Source: an uncultured Ignatzschineria sp. (GTDB taxonomy: Bacteria > Pseudomonadota > Gammaproteobacteria > Cardiobacteriales > Wohlfahrtiimonadaceae). From it: 64,000 bases of DNA. Below are positions 26,250-35,172 of the stretch, in pieces. The notes under the pieces were generated by a model. That model saw only the letters and a list, made by a program, of their open reading frames with translations, had not been told where the DNA came from and made no database searches. The DNA is taken from NCBI GenBank assembly GCA_945639195.1, contig CALZEE010000001.1:372001-436000 (forward strand), written 5' to 3'. Position numbers and translations under genes: made by a program. The first letter of the stretch is position 1. Every line of letters starts with the position of its first letter.

Positions 26250-27193
26250 TGATCTCAAGTAATATTCAAGATCCCGCTGTTTTTGGGAAAGTTGCCGTTG
26301 TTTATGGTGGTAAATCATCTGAGAGAGAAGTATCTCTTTGGTCGGGGGCGGCGGTATTGGCTGCATTGAAATCAAAGGGAATTGATGCACATGGTGTCGA
26401 TACGCAGGAAGTTTCATTACTAAACTACTTGAAAGATGAGAAATTTGACCGTGTCTTTATTGTATTGCATGGTCGTGGTGGTGAAGATGGCGTTCTTCAG
26501 GGAGCGCTCGAATATCTTGAGATTCCTTACACTGGCAGCGGTGTATTAGCATCGAGTGTTGGAATGGATAAGCTTAAGACAAAGCAGATATGGAAAGCGC
26601 AAAATCTTCCAGTGCTTGAGTCTTATATTATTGATGATGTTGAAACAGCAGAAAGACTACGTTCAGTATTGAGTTATCCTTTAGCGGTAAAGCCGGCTGA
26701 AGAAGGTTCAAGTATTGGTGTTAGTCGTGTTGATCATGCTGATGATTTAGTGAAGGCTTGGGAATCTGCTGGGGGCTATAACTCTCCTGTCTTTGCCGAG
26801 AACTGGATTGTGGGGAATGGTGAGTTTACTTGCGCAGTTCTTAATGGTGTGGCGCTCCCGATTATTCGTATGGAAACTGACATGGCTTTCTACGATTATG
26901 AGGCGAAATATCTTCGTGATGATACGCGTTACTTCTGTCCTTCAGGTCTACCTGAAGCTGAAGAAATGCGATTTAGAGGGCTCTGTGAGGATGCCTTTAA
27001 GTCATTGGGCGCAAAAGGCTGGGGGCGAGTTGATTTTGTGGTAGATGCAGATAATAATCCTTGGTTGCTTGAGATTAATACTGTGCCGGGAATGACTAAT
27101 CACTCATTAGTACCTATGGCAGCAAAGACCGCTGGAATCTCTTTTGAGGAGCTTTGTTGGCTCATTCTTGAAGGGTCGTTAACATCATTATAA
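26249..27193 (+). CDS. ddlB: D-alanine--D-alanine ligase
   Basis: A 314-residue ATP-grasp enzyme making the D-Ala-D-Ala dipeptide used by MurF. It has VVYGGKSSEREVSLWSG at the N-terminus, LHGRGGEDGVLQGALE, the PAEEGSSIGVSRV loop and the metal/substrate block EINTVPGMTNHSLVP. Length is typical of DdlB (306 in E. coli). Its ATG overlaps the murC stop. A small hairpin covers the stop codon region (27190-27209) before ftsQ. Confidence 0.96.
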   Translation: MISSNIQDPAVFGKVAVVYGGKSSEREVSLWSGAAVLAALKSKGIDAHGVDTQEVSLLNYLKDEKFDRVFIVLHGRGGEDGVLQGALEYLEIPYTGSGVLASSVGMDKLKTKQIWKAQNLPVLESYIIDDVETAERLRSVLSYPLAVKPAEEGSSIGVSRVDHADDLVKAWESAGGYNSPVFAENWIVGNGEFTCAVLNGVALPIIRMETDMAFYDYEAKYLRDDTRYFCPSGLPEAEEMRFRGLCEDAFKSLGAKGWGRVDFVVDADNNPWLLEINTVPGMTNHSLVPMAAKTAGISFEELCWLILEGSLTSL

Positions 27194-27216
27194 GATGATT
27201 CATCTTATTGTATAAT
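27190..27216 (+). promoter_or_regulatory. Hairpin plus TATAAT upstream of ftsQ
   Basis: TAAGATGA-TT-CATCTTA is a perfect short inverted repeat around the ddlB stop, followed directly by TATAAT (27211-27216). There is no good -35, so this is at most a weak internal promoter. Internal promoters for ftsQAZ within ddlB are known in E. coli. Confidence 0.3.
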
Positions 27217-27231
27217 AGGTTATAGTTTACC

Positions 27232-28071
27232 TTGAATAAATTAAAATTAAACTCCCAAGCAAGCTATCGTAAAGCTCGAGTCAAAGGGCGACATCAGTCT
27301 GGTGTTATTCAAAAGAAGCCTTTTGACTGGGGGCGACTGGGGCGCTTTCTTTATCGATCATTACGCTTTTTGTTTTTGACAATACTGCTAGTAGTGATTG
27401 TTGTGGGTCCTTTCTATGGCTGGCAGTATTTAAAGAAGAGTAATATTTTCTTTAAAATTGATACGGTCTCTGTTTATGGTGAGGTAAAGCATTTACCTCA
27501 AGAGCGGATTAATGAGCTAGTTAAAGATGGGGTCGGGCAGAATCTTATCGGGCTTAATATGCAACAGTATCAAGATAATATCTTGACGGAATCTTGGATT
27601 AAGAGCGTCTCATTGAAGCGTAATTGGTTTCACGAATTAGAGGTGCATATTGTTGAAGAGCAGCCAATTGCTATTTGGAATGAGAATCGAATGCTCGACA
27701 TTCATGGGGAGGTGTTTTCGCCATCTTTTATTCCTGAAGAGGATTGGGTTCTATTATCGGGGCCGGATGACAAAGCTTTAGAAGTTTTAAAGGTTTATCA
27801 CGAAACAGTGGCTAAGCTAGAGGGCTCAGGCTTTGCGCTGCAGCAGTTAGCCTTGGATGAAAATGATTCTTGGACTATACTGCTAGATAATAATTTATTA
27901 CTCATTATGGGGTCCGAAGACTTCCGTCAGAGATTGCGTCGTTTTTTACGGCAATTTCCAGACCGAGATGTGTTGGATTTGATACAGCATATTGATTTTA
28001 GATATAAAAATGGATTCTCTGTAAAATGGAAAGAGGGTCAGAATAATAGTGGGATTGAGAGAAAATTATAG
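27232..28071 (+). CDS. ftsQ: Cell division protein FtsQ
   Basis: A 279-residue bitopic divisome protein that links FtsL/FtsB to early division proteins. It has a basic cytoplasmic tail (residues 1-45), one membrane helix at about 46-66, a POTRA domain (FKIDTVSVYGEVKHLP, then GQNLIGLNMQQYQ) and the FtsQ beta domain (SVSLKRNWFHELEVHIVEEQP). No ATG or GTG is available near the N-terminus, so translation must start at the TTG at 27232. The ribosome site there is weak. It lies between ddlB and ftsA as in E. coli. Confidence 0.92.
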   Translation: MNKLKLNSQASYRKARVKGRHQSGVIQKKPFDWGRLGRFLYRSLRFLFLTILLVVIVVGPFYGWQYLKKSNIFFKIDTVSVYGEVKHLPQERINELVKDGVGQNLIGLNMQQYQDNILTESWIKSVSLKRNWFHELEVHIVEEQPIAIWNENRMLDIHGEVFSPSFIPEEDWVLLSGPDDKALEVLKVYHETVAKLEGSGFALQQLALDENDSWTILLDNNLLLIMGSEDFRQRLRRFLRQFPDRDVLDLIQHIDFRYKNGFSVKWKEGQNNSGIERKL

Positions 28072-28083
28072 GGCACAAATAAG

Positions 28084-29328
28084 ATGACGGAGACTTCAGA
28101 AGAATCAGTAGGCGTTTGCATAGATATAGGTACTCATAAAGTTGTTGGTATGATGGCTAAGATTCGCGAAAATGGTGCGATAGAAGTGATTAAAATGATC
28201 TCTAAGCCTTCGCGCGGAATTAAGCGAGGAGCGATTGCAAATCTTGCACCTATTTCAAATATTGTCAGTGATATTATCCGTGAATTTGAACGAGAGTTTC
28301 AAGTTGAGGTTAAGTCTGTGTCGACATCAATTTCAGGCGTGCATATACGTGGGCGTAGTAATAATGGTGTTGTGACAATTTCAGGGGAACGTTTCACTGA
28401 GAAAGATCATGATCGAATTTTGCTGGAAGCAGGTAAAATTAAGCTTGATACAGGGGAGAGTGTTTTACATGTGCTCCCTCAGAAATATGTGATCGATGGG
28501 GGGCAACCTGTTGAGAATGCTATTGGCTTATCTGGCGTAAAGTTTTCACTTATTGCGCATTTAGTGACCGCTGCAGCAAATGAGATTACCAATATTACAA
28601 ACTGTATCACTGAAAGCCGTGTTGAGATCGATAATATCATTTATGAGGGAATTTCCTCGGCAATTAGTGTGCTGAGTGAAGATGAAAAGCAACGGGGTGT
28701 AACGCTTATTGATATTGGTGCAGGAATTACGGATGTTGTTGTTTATAAATCAGGTTTTGTGGTTTATCACGCGTCTATTCCTTTAGGCGGGGATGATGTG
28801 ACATCAGATATCGCAAAAGTGAAACGATTCTCAACGCAGGTTGCGGAGAGTATTAAGGTTGATCACGGAGCCTGTGTTGGCTTTACTAGTTATGATGATA
28901 TTTTCACGCTCCCAGTTATTACTAATCAGAGTGAGAATCGTACAATGTCTAAACGAGAACTCTCTTCGATTATTGAAGCAAGATATCGTGAGATTTTGGA
29001 GTTTGTTAGATCTAAAATTGAAGAAGCGGATGCATATCAGCATCATGATGCGGGCGTTGTGTTGACAGGTGGAGCGGTTAATATTCCAGGATGTGCAGAT
29101 TTAGTGCAAGAAATCATGGAAAAGCCAAGTCGTATTGGTAGCCCACTTAATACGCGTTATGATGATCAGGGAGACTTAGCTCCTGAGTATGCAGCCGTAG
29201 TGGGATTGCTTGCTTCGCATAAGTATGAGAACATTTGGCAAAAAGAGTTGCAAAAAACAATGCCAAACGGTAACTTTTTTAGTACCATATATAAGAAAAT
29301 CACTGGAATGTGTCGGAACTATTTCTAG
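28084..29328 (+). CDS. ftsA: Cell division protein FtsA
   Basis: An actin-like ATPase of 414 residues that tethers FtsZ to the membrane. It has CIDIGTHKVVGMM (phosphate 1), the SHS2 1C domain around KSVSTSISGVHI, LIDIGAGITDVVVYK (phosphate 2) and VLTGGAVNIPG (adenosine). The C-terminal amphipathic membrane-targeting helix is the last 15 or so residues (FSTIYKKITGMCRNYF). It follows ftsQ by 12 bases and precedes ftsZ by 36. Confidence 0.97.
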   Translation: MTETSEESVGVCIDIGTHKVVGMMAKIRENGAIEVIKMISKPSRGIKRGAIANLAPISNIVSDIIREFEREFQVEVKSVSTSISGVHIRGRSNNGVVTISGERFTEKDHDRILLEAGKIKLDTGESVLHVLPQKYVIDGGQPVENAIGLSGVKFSLIAHLVTAAANEITNITNCITESRVEIDNIIYEGISSAISVLSEDEKQRGVTLIDIGAGITDVVVYKSGFVVYHASIPLGGDDVTSDIAKVKRFSTQVAESIKVDHGACVGFTSYDDIFTLPVITNQSENRTMSKRELSSIIEARYREILEFVRSKIEEADAYQHHDAGVVLTGGAVNIPGCADLVQEIMEKPSRIGSPLNTRYDDQGDLAPEYAAVVGLLASHKYENIWQKELQKTMPNGNFFSTIYKKITGMCRNYF

Positions 29329-29364
29329 TATTACTAAAGAATACGAATAAATTGAGGATTAATA

Positions 29365-30510
29365 ATGTCCATATTTGAACTGCAGCAAGAACATAACGAG
29401 CATGGCCCTGTTATCAAGGTAATAGGTGTCGGTGGCGCAGGTGGCAATGCGATTACGCATATGGTTAACTCCGGTTTAACCGGTGTAACATTTATTGCTG
29501 CAAATACAGATGCGCAAGACCTTCGTGAGGCAAAAGCGGATGTTCGAATTCAGCTGGGTGAACAAATCACGCGTGGACTTGGTGCTGGTGCAAACCCTGA
29601 GGTTGGCCGTCAAGCCGCTGAAGAAACAAAAGAGCATATCAAAGCTGAGTTAAATGGTGCAGATATGGTCTTTATTGCAGCGGGTATGGGCGGTGGAACA
29701 GGAACAGGTGCAGCGCCAGTTGTTGCCGAGGTTGCTAAAGAGTTAGGAATCTTAACTGTCGCAGTTGTTTCACGACCATTTACGATGGAAGGTCGTAAGC
29801 GTGATCAAGCAGCGAGCCAAGGCTTGAAGCTTTTGGCGCAACATGTTGATTCATTAATTACGATTCCTAATGATCGATTAATGAGTGTGCTTGGTAAGGG
29901 CGTTAGTCTTTATGATGCATTTAGTGCAGCAAACAATGTACTCTTTAATGCAGTTCAAGGAATTACGGATAGTATTACTAAGCCAGGAATGATTAACCTC
30001 GACTTTAATGACGTGAAAACAGTCATGAAGCAACAAGGTTTAGCAATGATGGGTGTTGGTCTTTCTTCTGGAGATAATGCTGCACGTGAAGCGATTCAGC
30101 AAGCGATTTCATCTCCGTTATTAGAGGAAGTCAGCTTAAAAGGTGCGAAAGGTCTTTTAGTGAATATCTCGGGCGGCTTGAAATTGAGTATTGGGGATCT
30201 TCATGAAATTGGTGCAATCATTAGTGATTATGCGAATGAAGAGACAACGACGGTTATTGGTGCTGTGATGGATGAAGAGATGGGCGACGAAATTCGTGTG
30301 ACGCTCGTTGCAACTGGATTGGGTGAATTCCAATCGCCGATTGAAAGAGGATCTCTTGCGGATCAGCTTTTAGGAAGAACAGCAAAGCCTGCTGCGCCGC
30401 AAGTTTCAGCTGAACCTATTGCAACTCATAGAGAGCCTGCGAAGCCTGCATCAACTCAACAATCAACAGGTTATTTAGATATCCCAGCATTTTTAAGAAA
30501 AAATTCTTAA
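29365..30510 (+). CDS. ftsZ: Cell division protein FtsZ
   Basis: Tubulin-like GTPase that forms the Z ring. The tubulin signature [10 protein letters not shown] is present, with [12 protein letters not shown] at the N-terminus and the T7 loop [12 protein letters not shown] that completes GTP hydrolysis. A linker of about 40 residues rich in Pro, Ala and Thr precedes the conserved C-terminal peptide [11 protein letters not shown], which binds FtsA and ZipA. At 381 residues it is typical. AGGA precedes the ATG. lpxC follows after 25 bases. Confidence 0.98.
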   Translation: MSIFELQQEHNEHGPVIKVIGVGGAGGNAITHMVNSGLTGVTFIAANTDAQDLREAKADVRIQLGEQITRGLGAGANPEVGRQAAEETKEHIKAELNGADMVFIAAGMGGGTGTGAAPVVAEVAKELGILTVAVVSRPFTMEGRKRDQAASQGLKLLAQHVDSLITIPNDRLMSVLGKGVSLYDAFSAANNVLFNAVQGITDSITKPGMINLDFNDVKTVMKQQGLAMMGVGLSSGDNAAREAIQQAISSPLLEEVSLKGAKGLLVNISGGLKLSIGDLHEIGAIISDYANEETTTVIGAVMDEEMGDEIRVTLVATGLGEFQSPIERGSLADQLLGRTAKPAAPQVSAEPIATHREPAKPASTQQSTGYLDIPAFLRKNS

Positions 30511-30535
30511 GATAAGGAAGCTCTAAGTTAAAGTT

Positions 30536-31450
30536 ATGCTAAAACAAAGAACGATTAAAAGTTTGGTCCAGACCACGGGAATTGGGTTACATTCAGGGAA
30601 GAAAGTTTATCTTACCTTGAGACCTGCTGGTATTGATCAGGGGATTGTTTTTCGTCGAACAGATGTGCCTTCTCCTGATATTAAGATTCAAGCAGATTCT
30701 GTGATCAGTACGCAACTTGCGACAATGATAGCTTCACCAGAAGCGCCTGAGGTGACAATTTCAACGATTGAGCACCTTATGTCTGCGCTTTGTGGTTTAG
30801 GTATTGATAATGTTGTTATTGAAGTGAGTGCGCCAGAAATCCCCATTATGGATGGTAGTTCAGCGCCTTTTGTTTACTTGATTCAATCCGCAGGGATTCA
30901 AGAGCAAAATGCTGCGAAAAAGTTTATCAAGATTAAAAAGCCCGTGATGTATCAACATGAAGATAAAATTGCTAAGCTTCTCCCTTATGATGGCTTTAGA
31001 TTGGATTTTACGATCAAGTTTAACCATGCGGTTTTAGATAAGACAAATCCACAACATCGTTGTGAGTTTTCAAGTCAATATTATATTGAAGAGATAGCGA
31101 GAGCTCGTACCTTCGGATTTATGAAGGACTTGGAAATCATGAGAGAGCTTAATTTAGCGCTCGGTGGTAGCATGGATAATGCGATTGTTGTTGATGATTT
31201 TAGAATTTTAAATAGTGATGGCTTGCGTTATGAAGATGAATTCGTGCGCCATAAGGTTCTCGATGCGGTAGGAGATCTTTATGTGTTAGGCCATCCAATT
31301 ATTGGTGAATTTGTAGGTTACAAGGCAGGGCATATGATGAATAACATGCTTATTCGTGAGCTTGTTAATGATCCATCTGCCTATGAAATTGTCACTTATG
31401 AAGAAGCAGAGACATCACCTGTGACTTACACAGTGCCTGCTTGGAATTAA
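30536..31450 (+). CDS. lpxC: UDP-3-O-acyl-N-acetylglucosamine deacetylase
   Basis: LpxC performs the committed step of lipid A synthesis, a zinc-dependent deacetylation in the cytoplasm. At 304 residues it matches E. coli (305). It starts [21 protein letters not shown]. Zinc ligands are His in [10 protein letters not shown] and the His/Asp of [11 protein letters not shown], and the catalytic His lies in GHMMNNML. It closes the murD-ftsZ operon, the usual end of the division cluster in gammaproteobacteria. Confidence 0.97.
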   Translation: MLKQRTIKSLVQTTGIGLHSGKKVYLTLRPAGIDQGIVFRRTDVPSPDIKIQADSVISTQLATMIASPEAPEVTISTIEHLMSALCGLGIDNVVIEVSAPEIPIMDGSSAPFVYLIQSAGIQEQNAAKKFIKIKKPVMYQHEDKIAKLLPYDGFRLDFTIKFNHAVLDKTNPQHRCEFSSQYYIEEIARARTFGFMKDLEIMRELNLALGGSMDNAIVVDDFRILNSDGLRYEDEFVRHKVLDAVGDLYVLGHPIIGEFVGYKAGHMMNNMLIRELVNDPSAYEIVTYEEAETSPVTYTVPAWN

Positions 31451-31582
31451 TTTTTATTAAGTACTTTTATTTTTAGTGAAATTAGAGTATGATTTGTGGT
31501 TTACGATTTTATATTGAATAACGTGTCTCTATGTAATATAAAAAAGTTTTGGATATTAGTTGAATATAGGATATAAATTTTT

Positions 31583-31843
31583 ATGGTTACAATTCGTCTA
31601 GCTCGTGGAGGCTCTAAAAAGCGTCCTTTCTACCAAATCGTTGTTGCGGATCAAAGAAACTCTGTAACTGGTAAATATATTGAGCGTCTTGGCTTTTTTA
31701 ATCCCATCGCTAAAGGTGGAGAGAAACGTTTACAACTTGCTCAAGATCGTATCGATTACTGGGTGGGCGTAGGTGCACAACCTACAGAGCGCGTTGCATC
31801 TTTAATTAAAGAAGCAAAAAAAGCAGTAGCAGCTGAAGCTTAA
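31583..31843 (+). CDS. rpsP: 30S ribosomal protein S16
   Basis: An 86-residue protein starting [23 protein letters not shown] with [17 protein letters not shown], the S16 signature. S16 stabilises the central junction of 16S rRNA during 30S assembly. In E. coli it heads rpsP-rimM-trmD-rplS. Here a strong terminator separates it from rimM, and rplS is not found after trmD. Confidence 0.98.
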   Translation: MVTIRLARGGSKKRPFYQIVVADQRNSVTGKYIERLGFFNPIAKGGEKRLQLAQDRIDYWVGVGAQPTERVASLIKEAKKAVAAEA

Positions 31844-31864
31844 TAGTTTAAAGACTAAATTTAG

Positions 31865-31896
31865 AGCCACCTTACACTATGTAAGGTGGCTTTTTT
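31865..31896 (+). terminator. Terminator between rpsP and rimM
   Basis: AGCCACCTTAC, loop ACTAT, GTAAGGTGGCT, then TTTTT. The stem is a perfect 11 pairs. It would uncouple the abundant S16 from the two low-level enzymes downstream. Confidence 0.92.
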
Positions 31897-31913
31897 ATTG
31901 AATAGAGGAATGA

Positions 31914-32423
31914 ATGATGAGCGAAGAGAAGATCATTATTGGTAAAGTGAATGGATTTCATGGTGTAAAGGGATTCATTAAAGTTTTTTCAGAGACAAGA
32001 CCTAGAGAAGGAATTCTGCACTATAAGCATTTCTATATTAAGCAAAATGGTGCTTGGAAAATGCTTGAGGTTGAAGTTGGGCAAAAGCATAGTAAGCATG
32101 TCTTATTGAAGTTCAAAGACTATGATACGCGGGATTCTGTTGAACCTCTTTTAGGGGTTGAGCTCTTTATTGAGCGAGAAGATATGCCTGAATTAGATGA
32201 GCACGATAGTGTTTATTGGGTAGATCTTTATGGTTTGAAAGTCATTAATCATGAGGGTGTAGAGCTTGGGATTATCGATGATATTTTTGAAACGGGTGCA
32301 AATGATGTGTTAGCTGTTAAGGGGGATAAGGGCGAGATCTTAATTCCTTTCTCTCTTGAGTTTATCGTGATGGAAATCAATTTAGAAGAGGGTTTCGTGC
32401 AGGTTGACTGGGATGAAGAGTAA
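31914..32423 (+). CDS. rimM: Ribosome maturation factor RimM
   Basis: A 169-residue protein with an N-terminal RimM beta-barrel (IIGKVNGFHGVKGFIKVFSE) and a C-terminal PRC-barrel domain (SVYWVDLYGLKVIN, LIPFSLEFIVM). It binds S19 in the 30S head and helps late 30S assembly. Two ATGs (31914 and 31917) follow AGAGGA, the second at more usual spacing. The end overlaps trmD by 11 bases. Confidence 0.94.
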   Translation: MMSEEKIIIGKVNGFHGVKGFIKVFSETRPREGILHYKHFYIKQNGAWKMLEVEVGQKHSKHVLLKFKDYDTRDSVEPLLGVELFIEREDMPELDEHDSVYWVDLYGLKVINHEGVELGIIDDIFETGANDVLAVKGDKGEILIPFSLEFIVMEINLEEGFVQVDWDEE

Positions 32424-33099
32424 ACTGATTATCGATGTAATTGCTCTGATACCAGAGCTTATAGCGCCTCTTATAGAAGATGGTGTTGTAAGTCGTGCTC
32501 ATGAGAAATCACTCTTTGAGTTGCGGTTTTGGAGCCCTCGAGATCATTCTGTAGATAAGCATCATACGGTAGATGCGCGTCCCTTTGGGGGGGGCCCTGG
32601 AATGGTGATGATGTATGAGCCTTTAAAGAAGACTTTTGATGAGATTGAAGCTTATCGTCAGAGCCGGGGATTAAGAATCTATATGTCACCACAGGGAGAG
32701 GTTTTAAAACAAGCGAGAGTAAGATCCCTTTCCGAGGAGGCGCATCTTGTGATTCTTTGTGGCCGCTATGAGGGGGTGGATCAGCGCATTATCGATACTG
32801 AAATTGATTTTGAGCTATCGATAGGCGATTACGTCTTGTCTGGCGGAGAAATTGCGGCTGCGGTTGTTATTGATTCAATTGTTCGATTGCTGCCGGATGC
32901 TATTTCAAATGAAGCATCTCATTTGAATGATTCATTTAGCGACGGCGATTTATTAGATCATCCACATTATACAAGACCACGAGAAATTAATGGATTAGCT
33001 GTTCCTGAGGTGCTATTTTCAGGGGATCATCGGAAAATTGAAGCTTGGCGAAAAGAGCAGTCTCAACTGAGAACTGCGATAAGAAGGTCTCGGAATTAA
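32413..33099 (+). CDS. trmD: tRNA (guanine-N1-)-methyltransferase
   Basis: TrmD methylates G37 next to the anticodon of tRNAs such as Leu, Pro and Arg, preventing +1 frameshifts. The trefoil-knot SAM site is visible as VILCGRYEGVDQRI and IGDYVLSGGEIA; the C-terminal domain has HPHYTRP and LFSGDHRKIEAWR. The ATG at 32413 gives 228 residues beginning MKSKLIIDVI. The frame is open upstream to a TTG at 32404, but the ATG fits the family start. It overlaps the rimM stop. Confidence 0.95.
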   Translation: MKSKLIIDVIALIPELIAPLIEDGVVSRAHEKSLFELRFWSPRDHSVDKHHTVDARPFGGGPGMVMMYEPLKKTFDEIEAYRQSRGLRIYMSPQGEVLKQARVRSLSEEAHLVILCGRYEGVDQRIIDTEIDFELSIGDYVLSGGEIAAAVVIDSIVRLLPDAISNEASHLNDSFSDGDLLDHPHYTRPREINGLAVPEVLFSGDHRKIEAWRKEQSQLRTAIRRSRN

Positions 33100-33285
33100 T
33101 AATAATCTCTTTGAGGTTTTTTCTGTACTTTGCGCGCTTCTCATTGTTAATCTTGTCTTTATAGTGTTGCTGATAGTGTTAAATATCTGATTAAATTGAC
33201 TATTGTTATGGTTGGCGTTATTATTTAGTTAAAGTCATTATAATCAAAGTATTATACAATTAAATAATTAGATATGGGAGGCGTT

Positions 33286-33462
33286 TTGCTAATATTAACT
33301 AGGAAAGCTGGAGAGAAATTGGTTATTAACGATGATATTGTGATAACTATTTTAGAATTTAAAGGCAATCAAGTTCGAGTCGGCATTGATGCGCCAGATG
33401 AGGTATCAATATTACGAGAAGAGGTTTATGATCGCATTATGCAGATCGATGAGTATGAATAA
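33286..33462 (+). CDS. csrA: Carbon storage regulator CsrA
   Basis: An RNA-binding dimer that blocks or promotes translation at GGA-containing leader sites. From the TTG at 33286 it reads [17 protein letters not shown] with [20 protein letters not shown], matching CsrA, 58 residues. An in-frame ATG at 33274 would add GGV in front and would place the GGAGG ribosome site (33277-33281) inside the coding region, so TTG is more likely. A terminator follows. CsrA often represses its own message, and GGA lies at the start site here. Confidence 0.92.
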   Translation: MLILTRKAGEKLVINDDIVITILEFKGNQVRVGIDAPDEVSILREEVYDRIMQIDEYE

Positions 33463-33476
33463 GGTTTAATCAAAGT

Positions 33477-33513
33477 AAAAGGCCAAGAGATATAAGTTTC
33501 TTGGCCTTTTTTG
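33477..33513. terminator. Terminator after csrA
   Basis: AAAAGGCCAAGA pairs perfectly with TCTTGGCCTTTT, with T-run after it and an A-run before it. It can also serve glnA on the other strand. Confidence 0.9.
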
Positions 33514-33566
33514 TGTTTTTAAATAAATGGTTCAATCTGGATATAGAGTGCTCTCAAGATTCAAAT

Positions 33567-34985
33567 TTAAATTGAATAGTAGAGTTTATATTCCATAGGA
33601 TGAGGTGTTTCTGCAACTTGGTTAATCTCTTGTTGTTTGAGATTAATATAAGCGTCAATAACGCTATTATTAAAAACGTTACCTTTTAGTAAGAATTCTC
33701 TATCTTGATCAAGCGCTTCAAGTGCTTCATCAAGATTTTTACAGACTTTAGGAATTGTTTTTAAGATATCACTAGAGAGATCATAGAGGTTCTCATCAAA
33801 AGCTGCGCCTGGATGAATCTTATTTTCTACACCATCAAGTCCTGCCATAAGGAGCGCTGAGAAGGCAAAATAAGGATTAGCCGTTGCATCAGGGAAGCGA
33901 ATTTCAATTCTGCGCGCTTTTTCATGGGCAACATAAGGGATGCGAATCGATGCAGTTCTATTTTTTGCTGAGTAAGCGAGAAGAACAGGTGCTTCATAAT
34001 GTGGAACTAAGCGCTTATAGCTATTAGTCGATGCGTTGGTGAAGGCATTGAGCGCACGAGCATGCTTGATGATTCCGCCGATAAAGAATAGTGCTGTTTC
34101 AGAGAGATTGCTATATTCATCGCCGCAGAAGATATTTTCACCCTCTTTAAAGAGTGAGATATGAACATGCATACCTGAGCCGCTTTCTCCAAAATAAGGT
34201 TTTGGTAAGAAAGTTGCACTTTTGCCAAGTTGGTCGGCTGTACCTTTGATAATATATTTAAGGCGCTGTACCTCATCTGATTTTGCAAGGAGTGTATTGA
34301 ACTTGACGCCAATTTCACACTGACCCGCTGAAGCAACTTCTCTGTGGTGGATTTCGACTTCTAGACCTGTTTTTTCAACATTTAAGACAATTTCATTACG
34401 AACATCATGAAGTTTATCTACAGGTTGAAGTGGAGAATACCCGCCTTGTTTTTCGGCAAAATGTCCCGAGAATGATTCGGGCTTATTTGAATCCCAGTAA
34501 GCTGTGCTTGAATTTAGCTCATAGCTGACATTGTCAGGTGTTGTGCTATAGCGAACGCTATCGAAGAGGAAGAATTCATTTTCAGGACCAAAAAAGGCTG
34601 TGTCAGCTAAGCCGCTCTCTTGAAGATAGTTTTCAGCTCTTTTTGCGAGAGCGCGAGGATCGCGAGCGTAGAAATCCATTGTATCCGGTTCTAAAATATC
34701 GCAAATGAGAACAAGCGTTGGGTATTTCGCTAAAGGATCAATAAATGCTGTTGCAGGGTTTGGGAGAAGCACCATATCCGAGCTTTCAGTTTGCTTCCAA
34801 CCCTTGAAGCTTGAGCCATCGAAAAATTTTCCTTGGGTAAAGAGTTCTTCATTTGCCTGTCGTGCTGGAATAGTAAAGTGGTGTTCTTGTCCGATCATGT
34901 CTGTTAGACGAAGATCGATAAATAAAATTCCATTCTCATCAATGAGTTTTAAAATGGAACGAATACTATCAGCAGGCATGCTCAC
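33567..34985 (-). CDS. glnA: Glutamine synthetase, type I
   Basis: It makes glutamine from glutamate, ammonia and ATP as a dodecamer. The 472 residues contain the KMFDGSS-like GKFFDGSSFKGW block, FGPENEFFLFD and EVEIHHREVASAGQCEIG metal-binding blocks, AVLLAYSAKNRTASIRIP and the tyrosine loop ENLYDLS that GlnE adenylylates in related enzymes. That Tyr being present suggests the same control is possible. No glnL/glnG pair follows as in E. coli, and no clear sigma-54 promoter was seen upstream. Confidence 0.97.
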   Translation of the reverse strand: MSMPADSIRSILKLIDENGILFIDLRLTDMIGQEHHFTIPARQANEELFTQGKFFDGSSFKGWKQTESSDMVLLPNPATAFIDPLAKYPTLVLICDILEPDTMDFYARDPRALAKRAENYLQESGLADTAFFGPENEFFLFDSVRYSTTPDNVSYELNSSTAYWDSNKPESFSGHFAEKQGGYSPLQPVDKLHDVRNEIVLNVEKTGLEVEIHHREVASAGQCEIGVKFNTLLAKSDEVQRLKYIIKGTADQLGKSATFLPKPYFGESGSGMHVHISLFKEGENIFCGDEYSNLSETALFFIGGIIKHARALNAFTNASTNSYKRLVPHYEAPVLLAYSAKNRTASIRIPYVAHEKARRIEIRFPDATANPYFAFSALLMAGLDGVENKIHPGAAFDENLYDLSSDILKTIPKVCKNLDEALEALDQDREFLLKGNVFNNSVIDAYINLKQQEINQVAETPHPMEYKLYYSI

Positions 34986-35172
34986 TCCTTAAAATTTTCG
35001 TATCGTAAATCGGTTATTCTACACTAATTTTTATGAAAATAGCTTAATTAAATAGCGAGTAATTTTATTGCAAAAGAGGTGAAAGGGAACCGCGTACTTT
35101 AGATTTAGGGAAGAGTTCCGTAGAATAGAGCGTATTAGCCTTTAAAACTTAAACTGTGAAGTAAAATAAATA

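Noticed and set aside
34986..35172. Sigma-54 promoter or NtrC sites upstream of glnA
   Set aside because: No TGGCAC-N5-TTGCA-type sequence was seen in the glnA/xthA divergent gap.
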